This document shows, in pieces, positions 13,553-15,007 of a stretch of DNA of 15,007 bases. The stretch's first letter is position 1. Each line of letters opens with the position of its first letter. Where the stretch lies: positions 1 to 15,007 of the forward strand of contig DATHDP010000026.1 of assembly GCA_035318985.1 (NCBI GenBank), read 5' to 3'. The DNA comes from VBAS01 sp035318985. GTDB lineage: Bacteria; Bacteroidota; Bacteroidia; Chitinophagales; Chitinophagaceae. Both the position numbers and the translations under genes were made by a program. The notes below the pieces were generated by a model, which did no database searches, was not told the DNA's origin, and was given only the letters and a program-made list of their open reading frames with translations.

Positions 13553-14610
13553 ATTTTGAAAGAAATATTTTAATTACCGGCGGTGCCGGCTTTATCGGCA
13601 ATCATGTCGTTCGGTTATTTGTAAATAAATACCCATCTTATCGCATCGTAAATCTTGATGCATTAACCTATGCAGGCAATCTTGAGAACCTGCGTGATGT
13701 AGAAGACAAGCCGAATTATTTTTTTGAAAAAGCAAATATTTTAGAAGTAAACGACCTGGAAAGGATATTTAGTGAATATAAGATCGATGGGGTTATTCAT
13801 ATGGCGGCCGAATCGCATGTAGACCGTTCAATTCTTTCACCGCTTGATTTTGTTTACACCAATATCATCGGTACGGTCAATTTATTAAACACTGCTAAAA
13901 AATATTGGAAAGATCTTTCAGGAAAATTATTTTATCATATTTCAACTGATGAAGTATTTGGGAGCTTGGGGGAAAAAGGGTTTTTTACGGAAACAACGGC
14001 ATATGCGCCTAACTCTCCTTATTCTGCATCGAAAGCCTCGTCCGATCATTTTGTAAGAGCTTATGGTGAAACGTTTAATTTACCTGTCATTATTTCTAAC
14101 TGCTCAAATAATTATGGTCCCTATCATTTTCCTGAAAAACTGATCCCGCTTTTTATAAATAATATCATTCAAAAAAGACCATTGCCGGTTTATGGAGATG
14201 GCAAATATACCCGTGACTGGCTCTATGTAAAAGATCATGCAAGAGCGATCGATACTATTTTTCATAAAGGAAAAGTTTTTGATACATATAATATTGGTGG
14301 TTTCAATGAATGGCAGAATATTGAATTAGTGAAGCTGCTTTGCAAAATGATGGATGAAAAATTGGGGAATGCCCCAGGTACAAGTGACGTGCAGATCACT
14401 TATGTTAAGGACAGACCAGGTCATGATAAGCGTTATGCAATTGATGCAACGAAACTTAGCAAAGAACTTGGTTGGAAACCATCTGTAACTTTTGAACAAG
14501 GTTTAAGTGAAACAATAGACTGGTATTTGGAAAACAAGGAGTGGTTAAATAATGTCACTTCAGGCGAATACAAAAAGTATTATGATCTGCAATATCATAA
14601 AAGAGACTAA
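13549..14610 (+). CDS. rfbB: dTDP-glucose 4,6-dehydratase
   Basis: 353 residues, the usual length. The Rossmann motif TGGAGFIGNH (10-19) is followed by GVIHMAAESHVDRSI, the catalytic triad T133-D134-E135 in HISTDEVFG, and Y158-x3-K162 in YSASKASSDHFVRAYGETF. ISNCSNNYGPYHFPEKLIPL and VYGDGKYTRDWLYVKDHA are diagnostic of RmlB/RfbB. It converts dTDP-glucose to dTDP-4-keto-6-deoxyglucose, the branch point to dTDP-rhamnose and other deoxy or amino sugars. It starts inside the stop of the preceding epimerase gene (ATGA overlap). The substrate comes from the rfbA product encoded 20 nt downstream. Confidence 0.95.
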   Translation: MNFERNILITGGAGFIGNHVVRLFVNKYPSYRIVNLDALTYAGNLENLRDVEDKPNYFFEKANILEVNDLERIFSEYKIDGVIHMAAESHVDRSILSPLDFVYTNIIGTVNLLNTAKKYWKDLSGKLFYHISTDEVFGSLGEKGFFTETTAYAPNSPYSASKASSDHFVRAYGETFNLPVIISNCSNNYGPYHFPEKLIPLFINNIIQKRPLPVYGDGKYTRDWLYVKDHARAIDTIFHKGKVFDTYNIGGFNEWQNIELVKLLCKMMDEKLGNAPGTSDVQITYVKDRPGHDKRYAIDATKLSKELGWKPSVTFEQGLSETIDWYLENKEWLNNVTSGEYKKYYDLQYHKRD

Positions 14611-14630
14611 GGTTAAAATTCACTGTTAAA

Positions 14631-15007
14631 ATGAAAGGAATTATACTGGCAGGAGGATCGGGCACAAGACTATACCCAATTACAAAAGCTATTTCAAAAC
14701 AGCTTATGCCGGTTTATGATAAGCCGATGATCTATTATCCGCTTTCAGTTTTAATGCTGGCAGGTATAAAAGATATTCTAATTATTACTACACCCGAGGA
14801 TAATGCACAGTTCAAAAGATTATTAGGTGATGGCAACCAGGTTGGTTGCAATTTTCAATATGCAATACAGGAGGTTCCAAATGGACTGGCGCAGGCCTTT
14901 GTGATCGGCGAATCGTTTATCGGTAATGATAAAGTGGCACTTATATTAGGCGACAATATTTTTTACAGTGCCGGTTTTTCAGCCTTGCTATCTTCCTTAA
15001 TAAATAT
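14631..15007 (+). CDS. rfbA: Glucose-1-phosphate thymidylyltransferase (partial, runs off the window)
   Basis: The first 125 codons are present; family members have about 290 residues, so more than half lies beyond the right edge. Visible motifs are the nucleotide-binding GGSGTRLYPIT (8-18), SKQLMPVYDKPMIYYPLS (22-39), the QEVPNGLAQAF block and LGDNIFY (106-112), whose D108 matches the metal-binding aspartate. It makes dTDP-glucose from dTTP and glucose-1-phosphate, the first step feeding RfbB. The ATG is 20 nt after the rfbB stop in the same operon. Confidence 0.95.
   Translation, partial: MKGIILAGGSGTRLYPITKAISKQLMPVYDKPMIYYPLSVLMLAGIKDILIITTPEDNAQFKRLLGDGNQVGCNFQYAIQEVPNGLAQAFVIGESFIGNDKVALILGDNIFYSAGFSALLSSLIN

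Overview
The window looks like a chromosome segment from a Bacteroidota bacterium, probably of the Chitinophagaceae type. The basis is the AT-rich sequence, the near absence of strong Shine-Dalgarno sites, TAnnTTTG-like promoter boxes, a SusC-type plug domain beginning NEVVVTGYG, and a UpxY/NusG-like factor heading a Wza/Wzc-type polysaccharide locus. The genus is inference; no rRNA is present.

Region 1 (1-3706) is the unusual part. Positions 1-558 hold a tandem array of structured RNA units containing tRNA halves in reversed order: T-arm and 3' acceptor strand first, then a short linker, then 5' acceptor strand and D-arm. In units 3 and 4 the 3' half pairs perfectly through the acceptor with the 5' half that FOLLOWS it, as in circularly permuted tRNA genes. 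In unit 3 the anticodon stem also closes 5/5. Each cargo sits on a conserved scaffold: a 25-nt module that is 24/25 identical between units 3 and 4, a flanking helix whose two strands change together between units, and a hairpin between units. Directly downstream come a TPR plus C-terminal HEPN protein (RNKLEH motif, a candidate ribonuclease) and an RtcB RNA ligase, 13 nt apart, closed by a strong terminator. HEPN RNases typically leave 2',3'-cyclic phosphate and 5'-OH ends, which are the ends RtcB joins. The array, nuclease and ligase therefore look like one RNA-processing, repair or defence system. I know of no described bacterial system with this make-up, but I could not search for one.

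Region 2 (3752-8589) holds a 1067-residue secreted VIT/VWA protein fused to a TonB plug domain, TPRs and a DUF2135-like C-terminus. A minus-strand 51-aa basic small ORF with its own terminator follows, then a minus-strand HGSNAT/NagX-like membrane acyltransferase.

Region 3 (about 8740-15007, continuing past the right edge) is the start of a surface or exopolysaccharide operon: UpxY/NusG-like antiterminator, Wza-like export lipoprotein, Wzc-like tyrosine autokinase/co-polymerase, WbpP-type UDP-GlcNAc 4-epimerase, RfbB and the start of RfbA. The regulator would sustain transcription, the Wza/Wzc pair would control chain export and length, and the last three genes would supply UDP-GalNAc-type and dTDP-deoxyhexose precursors.
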